The position numbers and the translations under genes were made by a program. DNA of 12,893 nt, taken from positions 1-12,893 of the forward strand of contig CAZVAD010000080.1 of NCBI GenBank assembly GCA_964624645.1, in the 5' to 3' direction. This document shows, one piece after another, positions 1 through 6,147 of the stretch; positions within the stretch are counted from its first letter, which is position 1; every line of letters begins with the position of its first letter. The stretch comes from Mariniphaga sp964624645. Its GTDB lineage: Bacteria; Bacteroidota; Bacteroidia; Bacteroidales; Prolixibacteraceae. The notes below the pieces were generated by a model, which worked only from the letters and a program-made list of their open reading frames with translations, was not told the DNA's origin and searched no databases.

Positions 1-17
1 CGACGTTGACAGGTTAA

Positions 18-123
18 GAATAGATTGCTTTATCTATTCAACTCCTACGGAGTTGGGGGCTATGAGTGCCCTAGCGCCACCGGTTTCACCGGTGGTTATC
101 CACATTCAACCCCCGTGGGGTTG
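18..123. repeat. Cluster of four short palindromes, REP-like intergenic repeat
   Basis: Four perfect hairpins lie in a row. They are GAATAGAT/ATCTATTC (18-25 and 32-39), CAACTCC-TAC-GGAGTTG (39-55), CCACCGGT-TTC-ACCGGTGG (77-95) and CAACCCC-CGT-GGGGTTG (107-123). The second and fourth belong to two diverged direct copies of one unit of the form ATTCAACnCC…GGnGTTG, at 36-55 and 104-123, each preceded by a TTATC-like stretch. No open reading frame covers the region. The arrangement resembles dispersed REP/BIME-like repeats, which in many bacteria are moved by RAYT transposases; that link is inference, since no such gene is in the window. Copy number elsewhere in the genome cannot be seen from here. 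Confidence 0.65.
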
Positions 124-213
124 CGGGTCGGCAATAATCATGATAATCCTTTAATCAAATGAACCTGTACTGAGTCTGCCGAAGTGTTCTGATTCAGACA
201 ATTATTTTACTCC

Positions 214-247
214 AAACCTTGAAGGTTTTCAAAAACCTTCAAGGTTT
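214..247. repeat. 34-base palindrome (16-bp arms, 2-base centre)
   Basis: The arms AAACCTTGAAGGTTTT (214-229) and AAAACCTTCAAGGTTT (232-247) are exact reverse complements around a 2-base centre. Each arm itself contains the shorter dyad ACCTTGAAGGT or ACCTTCAAGGT, so the element is a palindrome made of two palindromes. It lies in non-coding DNA more than 100 bases before the nearest promoter. It could be a terminator for a gene left of the window, but no T tract follows (the next bases are AGATTG), so a dispersed repeat is at least as likely. Confidence 0.6.
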
Positions 248-296
248 AGATTGTTGGTTGTCAATTATTTTCTGCAACAGGAATACTGCTCCCAAT

Positions 297-319
297 CCCC
301 TGCCCCTCCCCTCCTCCCC
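297..319 (-). other. G-quadruplex / i-motif-type tract
   Basis: On the plus strand four CCCC runs occur at 297-300, 303-306, 308-311 and 316-319. The minus strand therefore reads four GGGG runs separated by loops of 4, 1 and 2 bases, a form expected to fold into a stable G-quadruplex, with an i-motif on the other strand. It ends 39 bases before the -33 element of the next promoter. Whether it folds or affects transcription is not shown by the sequence. Confidence 0.5.
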
Positions 320-358
320 TTGAAAAATTAAATACCATAAAAGTCTTGCAAAACATAC

Positions 359-388
359 TTGCAGAAGGGATACGATTGTTTACCTTTG
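359..388 (+). promoter_or_regulatory. Bacteroidota-type promoter of the glycosyltransferase gene
   Basis: TTG (359-361), a 19-base spacer and TACCTTTG (381-388) match the Bacteroidota housekeeping consensus TTG-N19-TAnnTTTG exactly. Transcription would start near 395, giving a leader of roughly 30 bases before the ATG at 428. The promoter overlaps the upstream in-frame TTG codon at 359, which argues against using that codon as the translation start. Confidence 0.8.
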
Positions 389-427
389 CAAAATAAAAAT
401 TCAGGTGTCAATCAATTTCAGACAACA

Positions 428-1369
428 ATGAAAAAACTCTCGCTGGTCATTTGTGTTTACAACGAAGAACCCAATATAAAACCCTTGTCCGAAGAGGTAC
501 GGAAAGCCCTTGCCGGCATTGACTATGAAGCCATTTTTGTGGATGACGGCTCAACCGACGGCACAAAATCGGAAATTCTGAAAATCAGTGATGAACGTTT
601 TCTTTTGGTGGAGCTGAAACGGAATTACGGACAAAGTTCCGCGCTTCAGGCGGGAATTGATCAGGCTGAGGGGGAGTATGTAGCCCTCATTGACGGCGAT
701 CTGCAGAACGACCCTGCCGATATTCCGGGGATGCTGAAAATGATGGAAACCGAAGGCTGGGATATGGTTGCAGGGGTTCGTGCCAACCGTAAAGACGGCA
801 TGTTCCTGCGGAAAATCCCGTCAAAAATTGCCAACTACATGATCCGTCGCTCCACCGGAACACAAATGAAAGACCTGGGTTGCACCCTCAAGATTTTCAC
901 ACGCGAAACCATAAAAAGCATTCATATTTACGGCGAACTGCACCGGTTCATTCCGGTTCTGATCACTCAGGAAGGCGCCACGCGTATCACACAGATTGAC
1001 GTGAACCACAGGCCCCGCGAATTTGGTACGTCAAAATATAACCTGAGCCGCACCACAAAAGTGATGAGCGATCTGCTGCTCATGCTTTTCTTTAAAAAAT
1101 ACCTGCAACGTCCCATGCACTTTTTCGGCGGACTGGGAATCATCACCTTAGGGATTGGCGTGCTCATCAACCTTTATCTGCTCATTCTGAAAATCATGGG
1201 GCAGGACATCTGGGGAAAACCGCTGCTGCTGCTTGGCATTCTTCTGGTCATGGGTGGCATTCAGTTTGTGACCATCGGAATTCTTGCCGAATTGCAGATG
1301 CGCACCTACTTTGAGTCGCAGCAGAAAAAACCTTTTCGGGTGAAACGGGTGATTTCTACCAAAAAATAA
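428..1369 (+). CDS. Family 2 glycosyltransferase, DPM1/GtrB/ArnC-like, membrane anchored
   Basis: This 313-residue protein is a GT-A fold inverting glycosyltransferase of the type that moves a sugar from a nucleotide donor to a polyprenyl phosphate at the inner face of the cytoplasmic membrane. The N-terminal catalytic domain opens with LSLVICVYNEEPNI (residues 4-17), followed by VDDGSTDGT (38-46) for nucleotide binding, the metal-binding DGD in ALIDGDLQNDP (89-91) and HRPREFGTSKYN (194-205), typical of this subgroup. Two membrane helices follow at about 232-255 and 265-289, then a basic tail. Length and layout are normal for GtrB/ArnC-like enzymes. The ATG at 428 is preferred because an upstream in-frame TTG (359) lies inside the promoter and homology begins at the ATG. 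The gene stands alone, with no flippase or acceptor glycosyltransferase beside it, so the sugar and final product cannot be told. The family call is firm; specificity is open. Confidence 0.92.
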   Translation: MKKLSLVICVYNEEPNIKPLSEEVRKALAGIDYEAIFVDDGSTDGTKSEILKISDERFLLVELKRNYGQSSALQAGIDQAEGEYVALIDGDLQNDPADIPGMLKMMETEGWDMVAGVRANRKDGMFLRKIPSKIANYMIRRSTGTQMKDLGCTLKIFTRETIKSIHIYGELHRFIPVLITQEGATRITQIDVNHRPREFGTSKYNLSRTTKVMSDLLLMLFFKKYLQRPMHFFGGLGIITLGIGVLINLYLLILKIMGQDIWGKPLLLLGILLVMGGIQFVTIGILAELQMRTYFESQQKKPFRVKRVISTKK

Positions 1370-1415
1370 CATCGGCTCCCTTCCGGATTTCATTTTAATT
1401 CAAAGGACTTTCCTT

Positions 1416-1445
1416 TTGATTCTTTGTTTTTTAACAGTAAATTTG
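1416..1445 (+). promoter_or_regulatory. Promoter of the plug-fucosidase unit
   Basis: TTG (1416-1418), a 19-base spacer and TAAATTTG (1438-1445) match the Bacteroidota consensus exactly. Transcription would begin near 1452, about 24 bases before the ATG at 1476. The 106-base gap to the preceding glycosyltransferase plus this promoter make the plug and GH95 genes a separate unit. An AT-rich hairpin (AAAGGA/TCCTTT, 1402-1416) overlaps the -33 element and could be a weak upstream terminator. Confidence 0.8.
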
Positions 1446-1475
1446 TAGGGAAAACAAAGTAAAAACGGAAACGCC

Positions 1476-2156
1476 ATGAAAAGATTTTTTCTCATTCCAC
1501 TCATTCTGATTGCCCTCGTTTTCTGTGCTTTTCCCTCTGCAGCGCAGGAAAGGACGGTGCACGGAATTGTTACCACGTTCGACAGCATTCCGCTGATTGA
1601 TGCCCAGGTGAAGGTGCGCAGTTCAAAGCTGACCGTGTTCACCGACACGCTCGGCAGATTTTCTGTTGCCACACAGCCCAATGACCGGTTGAGAGTGAGC
1701 GCTGCCGGCTTTTTTACGCAAAAAGTCAAACTCGATGAAAAAATCAAACTGGCAGCAATCAATCTGAAGCTGAAACCCGGTGAAAAAAATAGGGAATATG
1801 CCATCGGCTATGGCCACGTTTCCGACAGGAACAAGCTCAATGCCCTGGCATCCATGAACAGCAACGACGTGGATTTTAGTCAGTACAACAATATGTATGA
1901 CCTGATTAAAGGCCGTTTTGCCGGTGTGCAGGTTGTCAATGGCGAGATTATCATCCGGGGGATCAGTTCCATAAATTTGAGCAGCGCCGCACTCATTGTT
2001 GTTGACGGCGTTCCGGTTGACGGAAGTGTGCTGAGTTCCATTCCTCCCGTGCAGGTCAGGAGCATCAACATTATGAAAGACGGCAGCTCGGCTATTTACG
2101 GTTCGCGCGGTGCAAACGGCGTGGTGCTGATTGAGACCAAACGTGGAAATGATTAA
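1476..2156 (+). CDS. Secreted CarboxypepD_reg-like plus SusC-type plug protein, no beta-barrel
   Basis: The protein has 226 residues. A Sec signal peptide (1-23, hydrophobic core LIPLILIALVFCAF) appears to be cut in SAA|QE. Residues about 26-100 form a carboxypeptidase-regulatory-like beta-sandwich (VHGIVTTFDSIPLIDAQV, TDTLGRFSV, LRVSAAGFF). Residues about 115-226 are a TonB-receptor plug with the SusC signatures IIIRGISSINLSSAALIVVDG (start 158), VDGVPVDG and IMKDGSSAIYGSRGANGVV (start 199). In SusC proteins an outer-membrane barrel of several hundred residues follows; here a TAA ends the gene right at the plug/barrel boundary. The 29 bases before the next gene leave no room for a barrel remnant, so this is not a simple frameshift. 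It shares its promoter with the GH95 gene. It cannot be a transport channel on its own; a periplasmic or surface binding or partner role is inference. Domain calls are firm and function is unknown. Confidence 0.88.
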   Translation: MKRFFLIPLILIALVFCAFPSAAQERTVHGIVTTFDSIPLIDAQVKVRSSKLTVFTDTLGRFSVATQPNDRLRVSAAGFFTQKVKLDEKIKLAAINLKLKPGEKNREYAIGYGHVSDRNKLNALASMNSNDVDFSQYNNMYDLIKGRFAGVQVVNGEIIIRGISSINLSSAALIVVDGVPVDGSVLSSIPPVQVRSINIMKDGSSAIYGSRGANGVVLIETKRGND

Positions 2157-2185
2157 GTAACTTACTTTTAACGATTTCAATCCAA

Positions 2186-4513
2186 ATGAAAAATCAAAAT
2201 TTATTTCTTGCAGCGCTCTTATTTATTCTTCTTTTTCAGGGATGCAAAGATCAGCCGACAGAATCCCGGCGGGATTTAAAACTTTGGTATGACCGGCCTG
2301 CAGAGGAGTGGGTGGAAGCGCTCCCCGTTGGAAACGGACGGCTGGGCGCTATGGTTTTCGGCGGAACCCAAACCGAACGGATTCAGCTGAATGAAGAATC
2401 TCTTTGGACGGGCGGCCCCATCGAAAGAGCCAATCCCGAAGCGCTGGAAAATCTGGATAGAGTCAGGGCGCTTTTGTTTGAAGGGAAGTATGCCGAAGGC
2501 GACCGGCTGGCTCAGGAAAAAATTATGGGCAAACGCATTGATGCAGGCAAACACACTTATCAGACTCTGGGCGATCTGTTCCTTGAGTTCAGCGGTTTGG
2601 ACGAAATTTCGGAATACAAACGCGAACTTGACCTGCGCACTGCCATAACTTCAGCTGTTTTTGAGTCGGATGGCGTAAAATATTCGCGCGAGCTGTTTTC
2701 TTCCGTTCCGGCACAGGCAATTGTCCTGCGGCTGACTGCAAGCGAAAAAGGGAAGCTCAATTTTACGGCATGGCTTGAACGTCCCGGCGAAGCCGAGGTG
2801 GTTTCGGCAAGCGAAAACCAGTTGCTGATGACCGGTTTTGCACAATATGAGGGGCGCGGAACGCGGTTTGCCTCCGTTGCAGAGATTCAGAACAGAGGGG
2901 GAGATGTTATTCCGGCCAACGGGAAAATCACGGTTAAAAATGCCGACGAAGTGGTGATTCTGATTTCCGGCAGGACAAGTTATTGGGGAGAACATGAAGT
3001 GGAAAAGGCAGCAGAAGATATCCGGAATCTTGACGGAATGAGCTTTGAACAGTTAAAAACAAATCATATTACTGAGTATCAGGAACTTTTTAATCGTGTG
3101 GATTTTGCCCTGAATGTGCCGGACACCCTCCATCTTCCGACCAATCAGCGCTTGGAGCAGATAAAAAACGGCGCAAACGATGACCATTTTACCGAACTCT
3201 ATTTTCAGTTTGGAAGGTATCTGCTCATCAGCTCTTCGCGGCCGGGCGGCCTGCCTGCAAACCTGCAGGGGATTTGGGACGGAACCCTGTCGCCCCCGTG
3301 GAATGCCGACTACCACATCAATATAAACATCCAGATGAATTACTGGCCGGCGCTGGTGACCAATCTTGCCGAAACGCAGGAGCCGTTTTTCGATTTTGTG
3401 GATGGCCTGCGCGAAAGAGGCTCAATCACTGCATGGGAAACCTATGGCTGCCGGGGGTTTACGGCTCACCACACCACGGATATCTGGAAATTCACCGACC
3501 CGATCGGTATGACCGTGTGGGGCATGTGGCCCATGGGCGCTGCCTGGTGCTCCGACCATTTCTGGGAGCATTACGATTTCACCGGCGATAAGCAGTTCCT
3601 AAAAGAAAAAGCCTATCCGGTGCTGAAAGATGCTGCGCTGTTTTTTGTCGATTTTTTGGTGGAAAACCCGCATACGGGACTGCTGGTTTCCGGACCGGGC
3701 ATGTCGCCCGAAAATAGCTTCATCGCACCGGATGGACAACGTGCCGCTGTCTGCATGGGGCCTGCAATGGATCATCAGATTATCCGGGAACTCTTCATCA
3801 ATTGTATCAGAACATCTGAAATACTGGATGTTGACAAAGCATTTGCTGACACGTTGCAAGCGATGTTGTCCGGACTGACGCCTTCCCAAATCGGTTCAGA
3901 CGGGCGGATTCTGGAATGGTCGGAAGAGCTGCCCGAGGCGGAGCCGGGGCACCGGCACATGTCGCACCTGTATGCGCTTTATCCGGGTGAAGAATTCACC
4001 AATCCGGATGAACCCAAATGGATGGAAGCATCGCGGAAATCCATTGAGGGGCGGCTGAAACACGGCGGCGGCCATACCGGTTGGAGCCGTGCCTGGATCA
4101 TCAACTTTTTTGCCCGGCTGAAAGACGGGGAAAAAGCCCATGAAAATATTCAGGCATTGTTTGCAAAATCAACCCATCCCAATTTGTTTGATAACCATCC
4201 GCCATTTCAGATTGACGGAAATTTTGGCGCCACAGCCGGAATTGCAGAGATGCTGCTTCAGAGCCACAATGGCGTGTTGCAACTTTTGCCGGCGCTGCCG
4301 CCATCCTGGAAAAGCGGCCACATGAAAGGCCTGCGTGCGCGTGGCGGACATGAAGTGGATTTATACTGGGAAAACGGCAGACTGACAGAAGCAGTTGTTA
4401 AATCGCTTTTGGGAAAAACCTGCACCGTATTGTATGACGGGCAAAGGGTTGAATTTGAAACCCGTGCGGGTGAAAAGATAAAACTGAATGAAAAACTGGA
4501 GATTTTCAGATGA
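2186..4513 (+). CDS. GH95 alpha-L-fucosidase, lipoprotein
   Basis: This 775-residue enzyme belongs to glycoside hydrolase family 95, whose members mainly release alpha-1,2-linked L-fucose from galactose with inversion; some act on alpha-L-galactose. The N-terminus has a lipoprotein signal ending LFQGC (Cys20), and the following KDQ could favour surface display, as seen for Bacteroidota export signals. The mature protein starts with the family's LWYDRPAEEWVEALPVGNGR segment. Catalytic-site motifs are NININ (Asn379 and Asn381, matching the pair that activates water in characterised GH95 enzymes), SPEN (Glu509, probable general acid), LEW (Glu577, alternative candidate), HRHMSHL (589-595) and IDGNFG (Asp677). 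All key residues are present and the length is normal for single-domain GH95 proteins. It lies 29 bases after the plug gene with no promoter between, so the two are probably co-transcribed. Its stop is only 4 bases from the stop of the convergent UXS gene. Likely role: trimming fucosylated host or plant glycans outside the cell. Confidence 0.95.
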   Translation: MKNQNLFLAALLFILLFQGCKDQPTESRRDLKLWYDRPAEEWVEALPVGNGRLGAMVFGGTQTERIQLNEESLWTGGPIERANPEALENLDRVRALLFEGKYAEGDRLAQEKIMGKRIDAGKHTYQTLGDLFLEFSGLDEISEYKRELDLRTAITSAVFESDGVKYSRELFSSVPAQAIVLRLTASEKGKLNFTAWLERPGEAEVVSASENQLLMTGFAQYEGRGTRFASVAEIQNRGGDVIPANGKITVKNADEVVILISGRTSYWGEHEVEKAAEDIRNLDGMSFEQLKTNHITEYQELFNRVDFALNVPDTLHLPTNQRLEQIKNGANDDHFTELYFQFGRYLLISSSRPGGLPANLQGIWDGTLSPPWNADYHININIQMNYWPALVTNLAETQEPFFDFVDGLRERGSITAWETYGCRGFTAHHTTDIWKFTDPIGMTVWGMWPMGAAWCSDHFWEHYDFTGDKQFLKEKAYPVLKDAALFFVDFLVENPHTGLLVSGPGMSPENSFIAPDGQRAAVCMGPAMDHQIIRELFINCIRTSEILDVDKAFADTLQAMLSGLTPSQIGSDGRILEWSEELPEAEPGHRHMSHLYALYPGEEFTNPDEPKWMEASRKSIEGRLKHGGGHTGWSRAWIINFFARLKDGEKAHENIQALFAKSTHPNLFDNHPPFQIDGNFGATAGIAEMLLQSHNGVLQLLPALPPSWKSGHMKGLRARGGHEVDLYWENGRLTEAVVKSLLGKTCTVLYDGQRVEFETRAGEKIKLNEKLEIFR

Positions 4514-4517
4514 ATTT

Positions 4518-5468
4518 TCAGTTTGACCCCGAACTCAGCAGCTCATCGAAATAGGCAATTGTTTTTTCAAGTCCTTCCCTCAGTGGAATCACCGGTTCCC
4601 AGCCATTCAGTTTCTCCCGCGCCAGGGTGATGTCCGGCTGGCGCTGAATGGGGTCGTCCTCGGGAAGCGGCAGATAAACAATTTTTGATTTCGAACCGGT
4701 GATCTCCAGAATTTCCCTTGCCAGTTGTAAAATAGTAAACTCTCCGGGATTTCCGATATTTACCGGTCCGGTAAAATCATCCGGAGTGTTCATCATGCGC
4801 ACCATTCCGTCCACCAGATCGGTTACATACTGAAAACTACGGGTCTGCATTCCGTCACCAAAAATAGTAATGTCCTGATTCTGGAGCGCCTGCACAATAA
4901 AATTGGAAACCACACGCCCGTCATCCGGCTCCATTTTCGAGCCATAGGTATTGAAAATCCGTACAATTTTGATTCTCACATCATTCTGCTTGTGGTAGTT
5001 TACAAACAGCGATTCCGCACAGCGTTTCCCTTCGTCATAACAGGAGCGTACCCCGATGGGATTGACATTTCCCCAATAATCTTCCGACTGCGGGTGTACT
5101 TCCGGGTCGCCATACACCTCGCTGGTTGACGCCTGCAGAACTTTGGCCTTTATCCGCTTTGCAAGTCCCAGCATATTGATGGCGCCCATCACCGAAGTCT
5201 TTATCGTTTTGATGGGATTGTACTGATAATGCACCGGCGATGCCGGACAGGCAAGGTTATATATCTCATCCACTTCAATATAATAGGGCATGGTCACATC
5301 ATGCCGGATCAGTTCAAAATACGGATTATCAAGCAGATGAATGATCTTTTCTTTTTTTCCCGTAAAATAATTGTCAAGGCAAATCACTTCATTGCCTTTT
5401 TTCAGCAGGTATTCGCACAGATGCGAACCGACAAAACCTGCACCTCCGGTGATGAGAATCCTTTTCAT
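4518..5468 (-). CDS. UDP-glucuronate decarboxylase (UDP-xylose synthase), SDR family
   Basis: The 316-residue protein is a cytosolic extended short-chain dehydrogenase. The NAD-binding TGGAGFVG (7-14) starts the Rossmann fold, and acidic Asp32 follows the second strand in CLDNYFTG. The active site has TSEVYGDP (115-122) and the YxxxK pair in CYDEGK (Tyr144, Lys148). The strings NLACPASPVHYQ, NPIGVRSCYDEGKR and RIFNTYGSKM are typical of UDP-xylose synthase, which oxidises UDP-glucuronate, decarboxylates it and reduces it to UDP-xylose using a retained NAD. Some close relatives act on other UDP or dTDP sugars, so the substrate is likely rather than proven. The ATG at 5468 sits directly before the Rossmann motif. 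It is 85 bases downstream of crcB on the same strand, with a -7-like box between, and converges on the GH95 gene with a 4-base gap. No polysaccharide cluster surrounds it. Confidence 0.92.
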   Translation of the reverse strand: MKRILITGGAGFVGSHLCEYLLKKGNEVICLDNYFTGKKEKIIHLLDNPYFELIRHDVTMPYYIEVDEIYNLACPASPVHYQYNPIKTIKTSVMGAINMLGLAKRIKAKVLQASTSEVYGDPEVHPQSEDYWGNVNPIGVRSCYDEGKRCAESLFVNYHKQNDVRIKIVRIFNTYGSKMEPDDGRVVSNFIVQALQNQDITIFGDGMQTRSFQYVTDLVDGMVRMMNTPDDFTGPVNIGNPGEFTILQLAREILEITGSKSKIVYLPLPEDDPIQRQPDITLAREKLNGWEPVIPLREGLEKTIAYFDELLSSGSN

Positions 5469-5502
5469 GCACTAAGATTTATTTGCTCCAAAATCATTTT
5501 TC

Positions 5503-5510
5503 CAAAAATA
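5503..5510 (-). promoter_or_regulatory. Candidate -7 box of the UXS gene
   Basis: Read on the minus strand this is TATTTTTG, an exact match to TAnnTTTG, ending 34 bases before the ATG of the UXS gene. No TTG lies at the usual 19-20 base distance; the nearest give spacers of 14 or 25 bases. The promoter is therefore plausible but incomplete, and read-through from crcB is also possible. Confidence 0.4.
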
Positions 5511-5553
5511 GGTTTTTTAAACGGCAATCCATAGTCAACCTGTTAAATCCCTT

Positions 5554-5925
5554 TCACAGTTTCATCAGGGAATAGCCGGCATATGTGGCGAGCAATCCCA
5601 AAACCACGCTGGCGGTGATGTAGCCTGAGGCGAACCAAAACTGACCATGGCGCAGCAGGCTGAAGGTTTCGTATGAAAAAGCGGAGAAAGTGGTGAAACC
5701 GCCGCAAATTCCTGTGGCAAGGAACATCCGCCATTCCGGGTTCATGTGTATCCGCTCGCTTAATGCAAATACAACCCCGATGGCCAGACAGCCTAAAAGA
5801 TTTACGCCCAGAGTGCCATAGGGAAATTCCGAAAAAAATCTGGTTTGGATAAATTGGGATAATAAGAACCGGAAAACCGTCCCGACGAATCCGCCTGTGC
5901 CAACAATCAGTAAAATTTTAGTCAT
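5554..5925 (-). CDS. crcB: Fluoride channel CrcB/Fluc
   Basis: This 123-residue, four-helix inner-membrane protein belongs to the CrcB/Fluc family, small dual-topology channels that dimerise antiparallel and let toxic fluoride leave the cytoplasm. Visible signatures are GTGGFVGTVFRF (9-20, with Arg19), YGTLGVNLLGC (36-46, pore Asn42) and TGICGGFTTFSAFS (71-84), which contains the Phe residues of the fluoride path and the central Na+ site region. Length is normal, and a single copy is consistent with a homodimer. The ATG at 5925 gives the canonical N-terminus. The leader was searched by eye for a fluoride riboswitch (the conserved GGnGATGG start and CTGATG segment) and none was seen. A small perfect dyad, TACAG-AAAA-CTGTA (5954-5967), lies 29 bases upstream. 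Confidence 0.94.
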   Translation of the reverse strand: MTKILLIVGTGGFVGTVFRFLLSQFIQTRFFSEFPYGTLGVNLLGCLAIGVVFALSERIHMNPEWRMFLATGICGGFTTFSAFSYETFSLLRHGQFWFASGYITASVVLGLLATYAGYSLMKL

Positions 5926-6000
5926 TTAAATCGTTTTTATTGCTGTGAATTCATACAGAAAACTGTAAAAATAAGTAATTCTTGTTTTGGCACGATGAAC

Positions 6001-6030
6001 TTGTGCCTCTGTTTGGTAAAAATATGTTCG
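6001..6030 (+). promoter_or_regulatory. Candidate promoter of the ion-transport operon
   Basis: TTG (6001-6003), a 19-base spacer and TATGTTCG (6023-6030) match the Bacteroidota consensus with one mismatch in the -7 box. Transcription would start near 6037, leaving a leader of about 110 bases. The -33 TTG lies inside a hairpin-forming dyad, GGCACGA/TTGTGCC (5989-5995 and 6001-6007), which might be an operator. The 222-base gap 5926-6147 between the divergent crcB and transporter genes holds nothing else recognised. Confidence 0.35.
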
Positions 6031-6147
6031 TGTCCTTGTTCTATTCCGGATTTTGACTTCTTTAATCAGGTTTTTTTTAATGATGGGATTTTTTTATTTT
6101 TCATTTTATATCTTTCGGCAGAATTAACCGATTGAAAAATTTTGAGC

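Noticed and set aside
18..123. CRISPR array
   Set aside because: The repeated units are only two, diverged, and separated by another palindrome rather than regular spacers, and no cas gene is present.
1402..1417. AAAGGA-CTT-TCCTTT hairpin after the glycosyltransferase as a terminator
   Set aside because: Short, AT-rich stem with a 3-base loop that coincides with the next promoter; mentioned with the promoter but not called as a terminator.
1623..2180. 185-residue open frame antisense to the plug gene
   Set aside because: The plus-strand frame has clear domain motifs and a promoter; the antisense product is His/Asn/Val-rich with no motif, as expected of a shadow frame.
4485..4530. Imperfect stem AAACTG/CAGTTT spanning the two convergent stops of GH95 and UXS
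   Set aside because: Only 6 outer and 3 inner pairs with a mismatched middle and no T tract; too weak to call a terminator.
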